Of a stretch of DNA of 64,000 nt, positions 17,264 to 26,885 are shown in pieces. The DNA comes from Stutzerimonas xanthomarina (GTDB lineage Bacteria; Pseudomonadota; Gammaproteobacteria; Pseudomonadales; Pseudomonadaceae). A program made the position numbers and the translations under genes. The notes beneath the pieces are model-generated. The model did not search any database. It was not told the origin of the DNA and saw nothing but the letters and a program-made list of their open reading frames with translations. The stretch spans positions 89,091-153,090 of the forward strand of contig NZ_RHQM01000014.1 in NCBI RefSeq assembly GCF_003935375.1, given 5' to 3'. The stretch's first letter is position 1, and every line of letters starts with the position of its first letter.

Positions 17264-17875
17264 TCAGCCGATTGCCTGTATCACCGCCTCGCTGTCGCAC
17301 ACGGTGCTGTAAAGCGGCAGCAGGTTGCGCAGAATGAACTCATGGCTCTCTGCCGACGCGCCTGCGATGCAGTCCTCGGGGACTACCACTTGGTAGCCGA
17401 GATCCGAGCCGCACAACGAGGTGCCCGATATCGCCACGTTGGTCGAAACGCCCACGGGAACCAGGGTCTGCACGCCCATGTTGCGCAACATGGCATCCAG
17501 GTCGGTGCCGTGGAAGGCCACCAGGCTGAAGCTGCGCGCATGCACGATATCGCCTTCGTGAGGCGTCAGCTCCTCGACTGGCAGGACATCCCGGCTACCG
17601 GCGATCATGCGCTGATCCTTGATCGAGCGGACGATGATCGCGCTGGTGCGGGGCAGGTCGACGTAACCTGGTCGATGCACTACATGTAAATGAATAACAG
17701 GCAGCTTTGCCTTGCGGAACGCTTGGGCCAGCCTGGCTATCCGCGGCACGATGGCGCGCGCTCCGGCCTGCTCGGCCAGACTCTGGAAAGGAGAGAGCTG
17801 CGGGTCGATTACGCCCAGCTGGCACTCGCTGATCAGCAACGCAGCACGCTGCCCTTTGTCCAGTCCTCGAATCAT
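17264..17875 (-). CDS. Isochorismatase-fold protein lacking the catalytic triad
   Basis: 203 residues from ATG at 17875, chosen for the AGAGGGG site just upstream. The fold signatures are clear: RAALLISECQLGV at the first strand, SLVAFHGTDLDAMLRNMGVQ (about 118) and PVGVSTNVAISGTSLCGSDL (about 140). The Asp-Lys-Cys triad of active cysteine hydrolases is missing: the first position is Glu17, the Lys position falls on Ser115 and the nucleophile Cys is Ala148. A classical amidase or isochorismatase reaction is therefore unlikely. It is transcribed divergently from the fused ACAD with operator site C between them, so it belongs to the regulon. Confidence 0.75.
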   Translation of the reverse strand: MIRGLDKGQRAALLISECQLGVIDPQLSPFQSLAEQAGARAIVPRIARLAQAFRKAKLPVIHLHVVHRPGYVDLPRTSAIIVRSIKDQRMIAGSRDVLPVEELTPHEGDIVHARSFSLVAFHGTDLDAMLRNMGVQTLVPVGVSTNVAISGTSLCGSDLGYQVVVPEDCIAGASAESHEFILRNLLPLYSTVCDSEAVIQAIG

Positions 17876-17957
17876 TGTTGCCCCTCTTGTTCGTTGTTTC
17901 GGTGAATGAAGCATGCAGCCGGCCTGGTTGACAAGCTGTAAGGCTGAGGCATTATAG

Positions 17958-17972
17958 CTGATAAATCGTTAG
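17958..17972. promoter_or_regulatory. Operator-like palindrome, site C
   Basis: Reads CTGAT-AAATC-GTTAG in the 122-bp gap between the isochorismatase-fold gene and the fused ACAD gene, 25 bases before the ATG at 17998. It follows the CTRAY-N5-GTTAG pattern exactly in its arms. At this position it would overlap a promoter of either gene. Confidence 0.55.
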
Positions 17973-17997
17973 TTTTTAATCGGCGAGATGACTGAGC

Positions 17998-20340
17998 ATG
18001 AATGATGAAGTGGGAGTGGCCGAGCTGTTGCAGGACTCGGCGAACGACTATCTGGCTGGAACCCATGCGCCTGCCAGGTTACGTGGCTGGATCGGGCGCG
18101 TACGACCGGTGGAGCGTGCACTGTGGCGCGGCATGGCTGAGCTGGGCTGGACAGCGCTCATGTTGCCGGAGGAGATGGGTGGCAGTGGTCTGGGCTTACG
18201 CGAAGCCTGTGCTTTGAGCGAGATAATGGGAGAACGTTTGCTCGCGGAACCCTTCGTCGCCTGCTGCGTACTTCCTTCGGTGCTGCTGGCGGCGAGTAAG
18301 GCTGACAACGTGGCGAGCGGACGCGAGCAACTGGCTGGCTGGTTGCAGTCAGGCGAACGCGTGTTGACCTTCGCCTGGCAGGAACGGGCCGCTCAGCTCG
18401 ATATCGAACAGCCGACATGCCTCCTGCGCAATGGTGTGGTGACTGGTGAGAAGCGCTTCGTCATTGGTTGTGAGGCGGATTCGGTATTGCTTGTGCTGGC
18501 CCAGGAAGCCGGTCAGACGGTGTTGGTGGCCGTGGCCGCCGATGCTTCGGGGGTCAGTTGCGAGTCATTCGCTGCTGGTGTCGGCAGCCAGGCCCATGTG
18601 CGTTTTGAGCAGACCCCTTTGTTGTTTGGTGAGCCGCTGCTGCGTGGTGAGGCCGCCGAACAGGCTGCGCGTCAGGCGCTGGTCGCCGGGCGTATCGCGC
18701 TGTCTGCCGAACTGGCCGGATTATCCGCTGGCTGCCTGCGACAGACCATCGACTACGTTAGCCAGAGGGTACAGTTCGCACGCCCCATTGGTAGCTTCCA
18801 GACCGTGCAGCATCGTTGCGTTGACCTGCACATCGAGGCATTACTGGCGCGTGCTTCCTGGCAGCATGCTCTGGACTGTTACGAGCAGGCTCCGCTGTCC
18901 GCAGCCACCTTGGCGGCCACCAGCGCGGCCAAGGCGCGTAGCGGAGCGGGTGCGGTAATCACCGGCAAGCAATCGGTGCAGTTGCATGGTGCCATGGGCT
19001 TCGCCGAGGAAGTCGATATCGGCCTGTACCTGCGCTCTGCGATCTTCGGTTCGGCCTGGCTGGGGGCGGCGCAGAGCCACCGTCGCCTGTTCGCCGAGCG
19101 TTATCCGGCCCTGCGTAGCGAAGAACTGGACGATAGCACCCTGACGCAGGTGGCGCTTAGTGATACCAGTGACCCGCGGGAGTGGGGCGACGACGAATTC
19201 CGCCTGCGCCTGCGCCGCTGGCTGGAGGCGAACTACCCGCTGCACCTGCGTCAGGACGACCGTCGCCCATTCCTGCGTCTGCGCGGTGACGACCTGTGCA
19301 ACTGGCTGCGCTTGCTCAACGAGCACGGCTGGCGGGCACCGGCCTGGCCGCGGGAATATGGTGGTATGGGTATCTCGTTCCGCAAACAGATGATCTACCA
19401 ACAGGAAATGGAACGTGCCGGGGTCGGGCGGATCATCGACAACGGTGAAACCCAGCTTGGCCCAACCCTGATGAAATGGGGGACACAGGAGCAGCGTGCC
19501 TACTACCTGCCGCGAATCCTGCAGTGCGACGATGTCTGGTGCCAGGGTTACTCGGAGCCGGGGGCCGGCTCCGATCTGGCCAGTCTGCGTACCCAGGCGG
19601 TGCTCGAGGGCGACGAGTATGTGGTGAGCGGCCAGAAGATCTGGAGCACCCATGCTTTGGATTGCACGCATATCTTCACTCTGGTGCGTACCGGCAAGTT
19701 CGAGAAGAAGCAGCAGGGCATCAGCTTCCTGTTGATCGATCTCAAGGCGCCAGGCGTGAGCATCCGCCCGATCGCCAATATCGCCGGCGAAAACGAATTC
19801 TGCGAAGTGTTCTTCGATGCCGTGCGGGTGCCGGCGGTGAACCTGGTGGGCGAGTTGCACCAGGGCTGGAGTGTGGCCAAGGCGTTGCTCGGTCATGAGC
19901 GTATCTGGCTGGGCAGCTCGGCCATGGCCGGTAGTGCACTGGATCTGGCCGAACGCCTGGTGGTGCAGCTGGGCCTGATGGATGACAGGGGCGTGCTCGA
20001 CCGCCTGGCTGCTCTGCAGGCTGACTTGCATGACTACCGTCGACTCTATGCCCAGGTGTGTGACCGCATCGCCAATGAAGGGGCCGAACCTGACGCCGAG
20101 GCTTCGGTGCTGAAGGTTTATGTCTCTGAGCTGTTGCAGCGGATCACTGAGTTCAACGTCGAAGTCAGCAGCGAGTACGGCGGTGTAGTTGGTGATGTCA
20201 GCATTGGCGATCTGGAGGTCGATCCGCACTGGGCTCTGATGATGGCCCGACCGGTGACGATTTATGCCGGTGCCAATGAAATTCAGCGCGATATCCTGGC
20301 CAAGGCCGTCCTCAATCTTCCCAATCTACCGCGCGGCTGA
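17998..20340 (+). CDS. Fused two-domain acyl-CoA dehydrogenase
   Basis: 780 residues, about twice a normal ACAD. Domain 1 (about 1-370) is small-type: [37 protein letters not shown] (about 260) and [19 protein letters not shown] (about 325). Domain 2 (about 395-780) is large-type: [37 protein letters not shown] (about 517), [10 protein letters not shown] and [19 protein letters not shown] at the end. The fusion puts both halves of a heteromeric enzyme in one chain, like the gene at the left edge. It starts right after operator C, and the thiolase follows 22 bases downstream, suggesting the pair handles one late beta-oxidation cycle. Confidence 0.9.
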   Translation: MNDEVGVAELLQDSANDYLAGTHAPARLRGWIGRVRPVERALWRGMAELGWTALMLPEEMGGSGLGLREACALSEIMGERLLAEPFVACCVLPSVLLAASKADNVASGREQLAGWLQSGERVLTFAWQERAAQLDIEQPTCLLRNGVVTGEKRFVIGCEADSVLLVLAQEAGQTVLVAVAADASGVSCESFAAGVGSQAHVRFEQTPLLFGEPLLRGEAAEQAARQALVAGRIALSAELAGLSAGCLRQTIDYVSQRVQFARPIGSFQTVQHRCVDLHIEALLARASWQHALDCYEQAPLSAATLAATSAAKARSGAGAVITGKQSVQLHGAMGFAEEVDIGLYLRSAIFGSAWLGAAQSHRRLFAERYPALRSEELDDSTLTQVALSDTSDPREWGDDEFRLRLRRWLEANYPLHLRQDDRRPFLRLRGDDLCNWLRLLNEHGWRAPAWPREYGGMGISFRKQMIYQQEMERAGVGRIIDNGETQLGPTLMKWGTQEQRAYYLPRILQCDDVWCQGYSEPGAGSDLASLRTQAVLEGDEYVVSGQKIWSTHALDCTHIFTLVRTGKFEKKQQGISFLLIDLKAPGVSIRPIANIAGENEFCEVFFDAVRVPAVNLVGELHQGWSVAKALLGHERIWLGSSAMAGSALDLAERLVVQLGLMDDRGVLDRLAALQADLHDYRRLYAQVCDRIANEGAEPDAEASVLKVYVSELLQRITEFNVEVSSEYGGVVGDVSIGDLEVDPHWALMMARPVTIYAGANEIQRDILAKAVLNLPNLPRG

Positions 20341-20362
20341 TGCCGGCTATCTGGAGCAACAC

Positions 20363-21547
20363 ATGAGAGAAGCTGTCATTGTTTCCACCGCCCGTACTCC
20401 TATCGGCAAGGCTCATCGAGGTGCGCTGAACAACATCAAGTCGCCGAGCATGACCGCCCATGCCATGTTGCAGGCTGCTTTGCGCACAGGCGTGGAGCCA
20501 GGAGCAATCGAGGATGTGATCATCGGTGCGGCGATGCCCGCCGGCACGGCGGGTAGGAACCTGGCCCGCGCTGCTGCGCTGCGCGCGGGATTCGGTGTGC
20601 AGGCGGCCGGTTCTACGGTGGATCGTCAGTGTGCATCTGGCCTGATGGCCATCGCCATCGCGGCCAAGCAGATCATCGTCGACGGGATGGACATTGTCAT
20701 CGGAGGCGGTTCGGAGAACGTCAGCGCACTGACACCGAGTTATCTGGAGCTGGCCATCCGAGAGAAGGATGAGGTTCTGGCGGATATGCTGCCACAGGCC
20801 TACATGCCGATGATCGAGACTGCCGAGTTCGTTGCCAGGAAATACGGTATCAGCCGCGATGCGCAGGATGAGTATGCGCTGCTTGCTCATCAGCGGGCCG
20901 CCGCCGCCCAGGCCGATGGCAAGTTCGACGAGGAGATCGTGCCACTGCGGGTGCAGCAGAAACTGGTAGACAAACAGACCAAGGAAGTCAGCTACAAGGA
21001 GTTTCTCTTCACCGAGGACGAATGTCTGCGCCCGGATACCAGCGCTGCAGGGCTTGCCAGCCTCAAACCAGTGATCGAAGGGGGGAGTGTCACTGCTGGC
21101 AACGCCAGCCAACTGTCTGACGGTGCGTCGGCCTGCTTGCTGATGGATGCTCGCCTTGCCGAGCAGCGCGGTCTGCGCCCACTCGGTGCGTACCGTGGTT
21201 TCATCAGTACTGGCTGCGCACCGGAGGAAATGGGTATCGGGCCGGTGACCGCTATTCCGCAACTGCTGAAGAAGCATGGTCTGACGGTCGGTGATATCGG
21301 CCTGTGGGAGTTGAACGAGGCGTTCGCCTGCCAGACCCTTTATTGTCGCGATCGGTTGGGCATTGATCCCGATCGTTTCAACATCAACGGCGGCGGCATC
21401 GCGTTGGGGCATCCCTTTGGCATGACCGGCTCACGCCTGGTCGGCAGCGCGCTGCTCGAAGGTCGCCGTCGTGGTGTGCGCTACGTGGTGGTGAGTATGT
21501 GTGTCGGTGGCGGTATGGGGGCTGCCGGCTTGTTCGAGGTTTACTGA
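20363..21547 (+). CDS. Thiolase (acetyl-CoA C-acyltransferase)
   Basis: 394 residues from ATG at 20363, with CTGGAG upstream. All thiolase residues are present: the acyl-accepting Cys in [11 protein letters not shown] (about 90), the Asn-Glu in [12 protein letters not shown], the His in [14 protein letters not shown] (about 350) and the second Cys in [14 protein letters not shown] (about 380). It should cleave a 3-oxoacyl-CoA to acetyl-CoA and a shortened acyl-CoA. It is co-transcribed with the fused ACAD. The cluster also encodes a DUF35 protein, a fold that partners some non-classical thiolases, but this enzyme looks like a classical one. Confidence 0.92.
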   Translation: MREAVIVSTARTPIGKAHRGALNNIKSPSMTAHAMLQAALRTGVEPGAIEDVIIGAAMPAGTAGRNLARAAALRAGFGVQAAGSTVDRQCASGLMAIAIAAKQIIVDGMDIVIGGGSENVSALTPSYLELAIREKDEVLADMLPQAYMPMIETAEFVARKYGISRDAQDEYALLAHQRAAAAQADGKFDEEIVPLRVQQKLVDKQTKEVSYKEFLFTEDECLRPDTSAAGLASLKPVIEGGSVTAGNASQLSDGASACLLMDARLAEQRGLRPLGAYRGFISTGCAPEEMGIGPVTAIPQLLKKHGLTVGDIGLWELNEAFACQTLYCRDRLGIDPDRFNINGGGIALGHPFGMTGSRLVGSALLEGRRRGVRYVVVSMCVGGGMGAAGLFEVY

Positions 21548-21581
21548 TTCTTCTGCGTTTTTTGTGCTGTTTGAGCGTGAC

Positions 21582-21616
21582 ACCTGCCTTTCGATCTTGG
21601 GGGGCAGGTTTTTTTG
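21582..21616 (+). terminator. Intrinsic terminator after thiolase
   Basis: ACCTGCC and GGCAGGT form a 7-bp stem around a 14-base loop, followed by a run of seven T (the last stem base plus six more). It ends the rightward transcript 34 bases after the thiolase stop. Confidence 0.75.
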
Positions 21617-22156
21617 CTCAGAGGATTTAGCTGATCTGATTTTCCTGCATGACGGGCAGCGCGGGGAGTGGCGCAGGGAGCCGCGGCTCAGGGCTTGCGG
21701 CAATACTACCCAATCATTCAGCCTCAGCCGTCTTGCTGCGGCAGCAAGCATGCACGCAACCCCGAGGGGGTGAGCCTGGGTGGAGCCCCCGTGAGCTGGC
21801 GACGAACTACGTGAGGTGGCGCGAGATGTGTGGTGCCTCTCGCTCGATCACTGGCGTACTGCTGCCGATGATTGCAATGGAGGATTAGACACTGTTTCAG
21901 TGGTTGATCTACCTGTCTACCGCAGTGCTCCTGGAAGGACAGGTTGTCATGGAGGTGCTCGGGGTGGCGGTGTTCGAGATCGACATGGTGCACGAACCAT
22001 CCATTCGTGCTCTACCCGCAGTGGCTGGCCCAATCCACGGACGTGGAGAAACAAGGCATGCATGAGGTTGCGGAATGCCCTGTTAGGAAGCGTTCTCCGA
22101 CAACATTAGAAGCGACCCAGTACACCCGGATGCGGGATCCGGGCGACATATGGGGC
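21617..22156. other. 540 bp without a supportable gene between convergent operons
   Basis: The region between the thiolase terminator and the ACAD stop at 22157 has only short, unrecognised frames (for example 21816-22109 on the plus strand) with no good ribosome-binding sites. Its composition is less codon-like than its neighbours. It may be decayed sequence from an earlier insertion; I saw no terminal inverted repeats or transposase motifs. Confidence 0.5.
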
Positions 22157-23302
22157 TCAGTTCAGGCCAATCGTGCGTTCCAGCTCCGCCAGTTTCTCGA
22201 AGTGGTGCATGCTGCTACCTAGCGCACTGTTGATCAGTGTCATACGCTTGAAATAGTGGCCGATTACGTATTCTTCGGTTACGCCAATGCCGCCGTGCAA
22301 CTGGATTGCCTGGCCGCAGACGTATTGGCCACTCTTGCCGATATGAGCCTTCGCCATTGACAGTATCTTGGCCCGCTCATCTGAATTTTTGTTGAGGCTG
22401 GACAGCGCGTAGTGCAGCATGCCGCGCGATAGTTCCAGTTCGATCAGCATCTCACTCATACGATGCTGAAGGCTCTGGAAGTCGCCGAGCAACTGGCCGA
22501 ACTGCTTGCGGATCTTCAGGTAGTCGCGGGTGATCCACAGTGCGCGCTCCATCACACCGATGGCTTCGGCGCAGAGCGCCACCGTGGCGTGTTCGAGGCC
22601 GTGGCGGATAGCGCCGAAACCCAGGCCGACGGCACCCAGTAGATTCTTGCGGCCAACCTCGACATCGCGCAGATAGAGGTGAGTGGCCCAGCGGTTATCG
22701 ATCAGGCGAATGTCGCGCCGCTCCACTCCTGCGCCCTTCGGATCGACGACGAACAGGCTGATACCCTGTTCGTCGTCGTCGCTGCCGCTGGTGCGTGCCG
22801 AGACGATCAGTAGTTCTGCCACGTTGCCGGCCACTACCACAGCCTTTTCGCCACTGATCCGCCAGCGCTCGTCATCGATGGCGACTGCCCGGGTTTGTAC
22901 GTACGCCGGCCTGCCATGCGCCCCAGCTTCCTCGTGGGCGAGTACCGGCAGCAGTTCGCCTGTGCACAGGGTCTGAAGTATCGTCGCCACCTTGGGATCG
23001 CGCGTGGCCGCCAGGGTCTGCGCGGCGAGCACTGCTACTGCCCAATAGGGTTCCACGCAGAGCATGCGGCCGTTCTCTTCCATCACCAGAGCGGACTCCA
23101 GAGCGGAGCAGTTCATTCCACCGAACTCTTCCGGAATCGCCAGGCCAAGTAGGCCGAGTTCGGCCAACTGCTGCCAGTGACTGGAGTCGAATGAGCCCTT
23201 GTCGACCACCGGGCCGCGTTTTTCGAATGAGCAGTTGTCTTCCATGAAGCGACGAACGCTGTCTCGCAACATGCTCTGTTCTTCGTTGAGTTGGAAATCC
23301 AT
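22157..23302 (-). CDS. Acyl-CoA dehydrogenase, small-type subunit (pair 2)
   Basis: 381 residues starting MDFQLNEEQSMLRDSVRRF. Typical small-partner motifs: GLLGLAIPEEFGGMN (about 52), IRKQFGQLLGDFQSLQHRMS (about 270) and QLHGGIGVTEEYVIGHYFKR (about 340), nearly the same pattern as the pair 1 small subunit at 2898-4064, so the two pairs probably arose by duplication. Its start is 2 bases after the stop of the large partner at 23305-24504. The predicted role is alpha-beta dehydrogenation of an acyl-CoA as a heteromer with that neighbour. Confidence 0.88.
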   Translation of the reverse strand: MDFQLNEEQSMLRDSVRRFMEDNCSFEKRGPVVDKGSFDSSHWQQLAELGLLGLAIPEEFGGMNCSALESALVMEENGRMLCVEPYWAVAVLAAQTLAATRDPKVATILQTLCTGELLPVLAHEEAGAHGRPAYVQTRAVAIDDERWRISGEKAVVVAGNVAELLIVSARTSGSDDDEQGISLFVVDPKGAGVERRDIRLIDNRWATHLYLRDVEVGRKNLLGAVGLGFGAIRHGLEHATVALCAEAIGVMERALWITRDYLKIRKQFGQLLGDFQSLQHRMSEMLIELELSRGMLHYALSSLNKNSDERAKILSMAKAHIGKSGQYVCGQAIQLHGGIGVTEEYVIGHYFKRMTLINSALGSSMHHFEKLAELERTIGLN

Positions 23303-23304
23303 GT

Positions 23305-24504
23305 TCAGAGCTCCAGGAATGAACGGGCGATGATGGTGCGCTGCACTTCATTGGCCCCACCGTAGATAGTGGTTGCACGACGGTAGAAGTAGTCCGCCAT
23401 GATGCCTGGGGCATAGTTGGGACCAGGAGGCCAGGCCTCCTCACGCTGTGCATCCCCGAGCGGGTCGGGGTAGACGTAGCTGGCGTAGCAACCGAGCGCT
23501 TCGACCTGGAGCTCGCCAATCTTCTGCAGCAGTTCGGAACCACGGATCTTCAGCAGCGAGCCGACCGGTAGCCTGCTCTGGCCGCCAGCCTTCTCATGCA
23601 GCGCACGCAGGCTAAGCCAGCGCAGGGCCTGCAGATCGGTTTCCAGCTGGGCAAGGCGGGTGGCGAAGCCCGGACGGTCGATCAGTCGTGAGCCGTCGGC
23701 CTGGTTCAAGCTGAGGAACTTACGCAGACGCGCCAGGTTAGCGTTGTTGCGTGGCCACTCGGCGCTGAAGGCGCGTTCGTTCTCTAGCAGGAACTTGGCG
23801 TAGGTCCAGCCTTTACCTTCTTCGCCTACCAGGTTGGTGACCGGCACACGCACGTCGTCAAAGAACACCTCGTTGAGGCTATGGCTTTCGCCGATGTCAT
23901 GGATCGGGCGGATGGTCACGCCTGGGGCCTCGCGCTCCACTAGGATCATCGAGATGCCGCGCTGGCGTGCTGCTGGGTCGGTCTTGACCAGGACGAAAAT
24001 CATGTCGGCGGTCTCGACGAACGATGTCCAGATCTTGCGGCCGTTGATCACATATTCGTCGCCGACGCGTTCGGCCCTTGTGCTGAGTGAGCCCAGGTCG
24101 GAGCCAGCGTTGGGTTCGGAGAAGCCCTGCCCCCAGAATACGTCGCCGCTGAGGATGCGTGGACCGTACTCCTGCTTCATCACCTCGCTGCCAAAGGTCA
24201 TGATCACTGGGCCGATCATCTTGAAGCCTGCGGTGTCCACGGCCGGGGCGCCGGCAAGCAGGCATTCTTCGTCGAAGATGAACTGGCGCAGAGGCGACCA
24301 GCCGGTACCGCCCCAGTGCTTCGGCCAGTTGGCGCCGGCATAGCCGTTGGCATGGAGAATCTTGGTCCAGCGCCGGGTGTCCTCGCGCAATGGGTGATAG
24401 CCGCGGTGGTTACGCTCGGCCAGATCTGCGGGGAGGTTGTCCTTGAGGAAGGCACGAACTTCCTGACGGAAGTCCTCGTCTTCCTGATCGAGAATGAAAT
24501 CCAT
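23305..24504 (-). CDS. Acyl-CoA dehydrogenase, large-type subunit (pair 2)
   Basis: 399 residues starting MDFILDQEDEDFRQEVRAFL. It shows GQGFSEPNAGSDLGSLST (about 130), INGRKIWTSFVETAD (about 155) and a C terminus RATTIYGGANEVQRTIIARS, again with YGG in place of the MCAD YEG. A carboxyl base could come from the helix around LETDLQALRWLSLRALHE. Gene order (large then small, 2-base gap) repeats that of pair 1. It lies downstream of the pair 3 genes in the minus operon that begins with DUF35. Confidence 0.88.
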   Translation of the reverse strand: MDFILDQEDEDFRQEVRAFLKDNLPADLAERNHRGYHPLREDTRRWTKILHANGYAGANWPKHWGGTGWSPLRQFIFDEECLLAGAPAVDTAGFKMIGPVIMTFGSEVMKQEYGPRILSGDVFWGQGFSEPNAGSDLGSLSTRAERVGDEYVINGRKIWTSFVETADMIFVLVKTDPAARQRGISMILVEREAPGVTIRPIHDIGESHSLNEVFFDDVRVPVTNLVGEEGKGWTYAKFLLENERAFSAEWPRNNANLARLRKFLSLNQADGSRLIDRPGFATRLAQLETDLQALRWLSLRALHEKAGGQSRLPVGSLLKIRGSELLQKIGELQVEALGCYASYVYPDPLGDAQREEAWPPGPNYAPGIMADYFYRRATTIYGGANEVQRTIIARSFLEL

Positions 24505-24558
24505 TGGGTCAGTCCTGTGGGCTGCTGGCGGGCTAGGCCCGCCGCTGTGGTGGTCGGG

Positions 24559-25761
24559 TTATTTCGGCGCGGCGTTGAAGGGGATGCCCTTGTCCGGCCG
24601 GTGGTCTTGGGGTAGCCCAAGCACACGTTCGGCCAGGGTGTTGAGCAACAGCTCGTCGGTGCCGCCGGCGATGCGCAGGCTGGGGTCGAGCCAGGCCCGG
24701 GCGAAGTCATTGGTCGCATGGCCGTGTGGCGCGAGACGTGCGCCGCTGGCACCCAGCAGATCCATGGCGGTGGAACCCAGCGCCTGGCGGGTTCGGCCCA
24801 GCAGTAGCTTGCGGATGGCCCCCTCTGGCCCTGGGGCCTGGCCATTGGCGAAGGCTTGCAGAGCGCGGCGATGGATGGCACGCAGGCCTTGGCGCTGTAC
24901 GAATACCTCGGCAATCCTGGCACGGACTTCGCCGTCCTCCAGCGCCGGACGGCCATTGATCCGGGCATTGCCAGCCAGGTCGATGAAGTTCTCCAGAGTC
25001 GGGCCGTAGCCGGATTCGTCGGTCACCGCGTAGCGTTCGATCATCAGAGTTTCGACGGCGACCTTGAAGCCACCGTTGATTTCCCCTAGGCGCTGTTCGT
25101 CAGGGACGAACACTTCGTCGAAGAACACTTCGTTGAGATCTTTCTCCTCGCCCAGGCGGCGAATGGGCTGAACCGTGACGCCGGGTGACTTCATGTCGAG
25201 GAAGAAATAGGTCAGGCCGGAGTGCTTGGGCAGGTTCGGATCGCTCCTGGCCACTACCACGCCCCAGTCGGCGATCTGCGCCCAACTGGTCCAGACCTTC
25301 TGCCCGCTGAGTAGCCAGCCGCCCTCCGTGGGCACTGCCTTCAGGCGCAGGGAGGCCAGATCTGATCCGGCCGAGGGTTCGGAGAACAGCTGGCACCAGA
25401 TCAGTTCACCGCGCACCGTCGCCGGGCCGAGTTTCTGTTTCCAGTGCTCCGGGGCATACCGCAGGAAGATCGGCAGCGGGTTGTTCAGGCTGATGCTGAA
25501 GTAGATCAGTGGCAGGTCGTAGCGCATCTCTTCCTCGCAGAAGATGACCTTTTCCAGTTCGCTACCACCAGCGCCGCCATATTCTTTAGGCAGGGTGATA
25601 CAGCCATAGCCGTGCTGCACCTTGTGCGCCTGCCAGGCACGGGCCAGGGCCAGATCCTGCTCGAAGTCGAGGCCATGGCGGGCTCTTCCCGAATAGTTTG
25701 CCGCATGTTCGGCCAACCAGCTGCGAGCCTGCTCGCGGTAGCGTTGCAGTTCTTCGTTCAT
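24559..25761 (-). CDS. Acyl-CoA dehydrogenase, large-type subunit (pair 3)
   Basis: 400 residues from ATG at 25761 (MNEELQRYREQARSWLAEHA). Motifs: ITLPKEYGGAGGSELEKV (about 55), [18 protein letters not shown] (about 122), LSGQKVWTSWAQIADWG and a C terminus PSLRIAGGTDELLLNTLAER. It differs from the large members of pairs 1 and 2 in having AGGTDE near the end, which makes it a separate lineage. The small partner is encoded just upstream (stop at 25769, 7-base gap), so here the order is small then large. Confidence 0.88.
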   Translation of the reverse strand: MNEELQRYREQARSWLAEHAANYSGRARHGLDFEQDLALARAWQAHKVQHGYGCITLPKEYGGAGGSELEKVIFCEEEMRYDLPLIYFSISLNNPLPIFLRYAPEHWKQKLGPATVRGELIWCQLFSEPSAGSDLASLRLKAVPTEGGWLLSGQKVWTSWAQIADWGVVVARSDPNLPKHSGLTYFFLDMKSPGVTVQPIRRLGEEKDLNEVFFDEVFVPDEQRLGEINGGFKVAVETLMIERYAVTDESGYGPTLENFIDLAGNARINGRPALEDGEVRARIAEVFVQRQGLRAIHRRALQAFANGQAPGPEGAIRKLLLGRTRQALGSTAMDLLGASGARLAPHGHATNDFARAWLDPSLRIAGGTDELLLNTLAERVLGLPQDHRPDKGIPFNAAPK

Positions 25762-25768
25762 TTTCGTC

Positions 25769-26875
25769 TTATCCTGCCAGGCCAGTTGCAGATTCGAGTC
25801 CCAGGTCGCAAAGCAGTCGTTCCCGCCAGTAGTGGGAGCCTCCCAGCTCCAGGGCCAGGCTGCGCGAGCGGCGATAGTAGTGATGGGGCATGGCTTCCCA
25901 GGTGACGCCCATACCTCCGTGTACGTGTAGGTTCTCCTGGGCGGCCAGGTCGTAGGCGCGGGTAGCACCGAGACGGGCGGCAGCGGTCAGTTGGTTGCGA
26001 GCCGGCAGTCCCTGCTCCCAGGCATCCAGCGCGTCATGCGTACAGCCGCGAGCGATCTCCAGTTGGCAGTACATCTCCGCCAGCTTGTGCTTGATGCCCT
26101 GGAAGCCACCGATCGGCTGGCCGAAGGCGCGGCGCTCGCGGGCGTAGTCACAGGCCATGTCCAGACAGGCCTGGGCGCCACCGATCTGCTCGAAGGCGGT
26201 GGTCAACGCGGCAAGACTGCTGAGATTCGACAACTGCTCGGCATCGCCGAGGCGTAGCGCGTGCACCTGAACGAACTGCAGGGCCGCCGTCGCGCGGGAG
26301 TTGTCGAAACCATCGACCGGGATGCGCTGCACCCCGGGTTGGTCGAGTAGAACCAGGTAGAGGCCGTTGCCGTGCTCGTCTGCGGCCTGCACCAGGGCAA
26401 CATCGGCGACCGTGGCGAAGGCTGCAGGGGCCTTTTCGCCGTTCAGTCTGCCGTTGCGAACCTGGGCCGAGTTATTGATCGAAAGTCCTCCATCGGCTGG
26501 GTCGGCCAGCGCCAGGCAGGCGATCCGGCTGCCATCGGTCAGGGCTTCCTGCAGGGCTGAGTGCTCCGCCCGCCCGGCTGCCAGCAAGGCATGCACGGCT
26601 AGCGTGTTGGCGATCAGGGGTAGCGAGGCAGTGATCCGGCCGAGCTCCTCGCACAGTACGCCAAGGCCGCCCCAGCCCAGGCCTAGACCGCCGGCCTGTT
26701 CCGGCACCGCGATCGCCGTCCAGCCTTGCTCGACGGCATGCCGCCAGAGCTCACGGTCGAAACCGCCTGGTTCATCGAGCATCGACTTGAGGTGCTCGGG
26801 CGTCGCCTGATCCTGTAGCAGGCGTCTGGCCTGCTCGCGGATGGTGGCGAGATCTTCAGCGTGTTCGGCTTGCAT
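25769..26875 (-). CDS. Acyl-CoA dehydrogenase, small-type subunit (pair 3)
   Basis: 368 residues from ATG at 26875 (MQAEHAEDLATIREQARRLL), chosen because a GAGAGAG site precedes it and the upstream extension overlaps the DUF35 gene. Signatures: AIAVPEQAGGLGLGWGGLGV, RRAFGQPIGGFQGIKHKLAE (about 255) and HVHGGMGVTWEAMPHHYYRR (about 330). The TWE pattern is that of the FadE-type partner with an aromatic clamp, as in many terpenoid and steroid clusters. It lies between DUF35 (10-base gap) and its large partner. Confidence 0.87.
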   Translation of the reverse strand: MQAEHAEDLATIREQARRLLQDQATPEHLKSMLDEPGGFDRELWRHAVEQGWTAIAVPEQAGGLGLGWGGLGVLCEELGRITASLPLIANTLAVHALLAAGRAEHSALQEALTDGSRIACLALADPADGGLSINNSAQVRNGRLNGEKAPAAFATVADVALVQAADEHGNGLYLVLLDQPGVQRIPVDGFDNSRATAALQFVQVHALRLGDAEQLSNLSSLAALTTAFEQIGGAQACLDMACDYARERRAFGQPIGGFQGIKHKLAEMYCQLEIARGCTHDALDAWEQGLPARNQLTAAARLGATRAYDLAAQENLHVHGGMGVTWEAMPHHYYRRSRSLALELGGSHYWRERLLCDLGLESATGLAG

Positions 26876-26885
26876 TCGGACTCTC

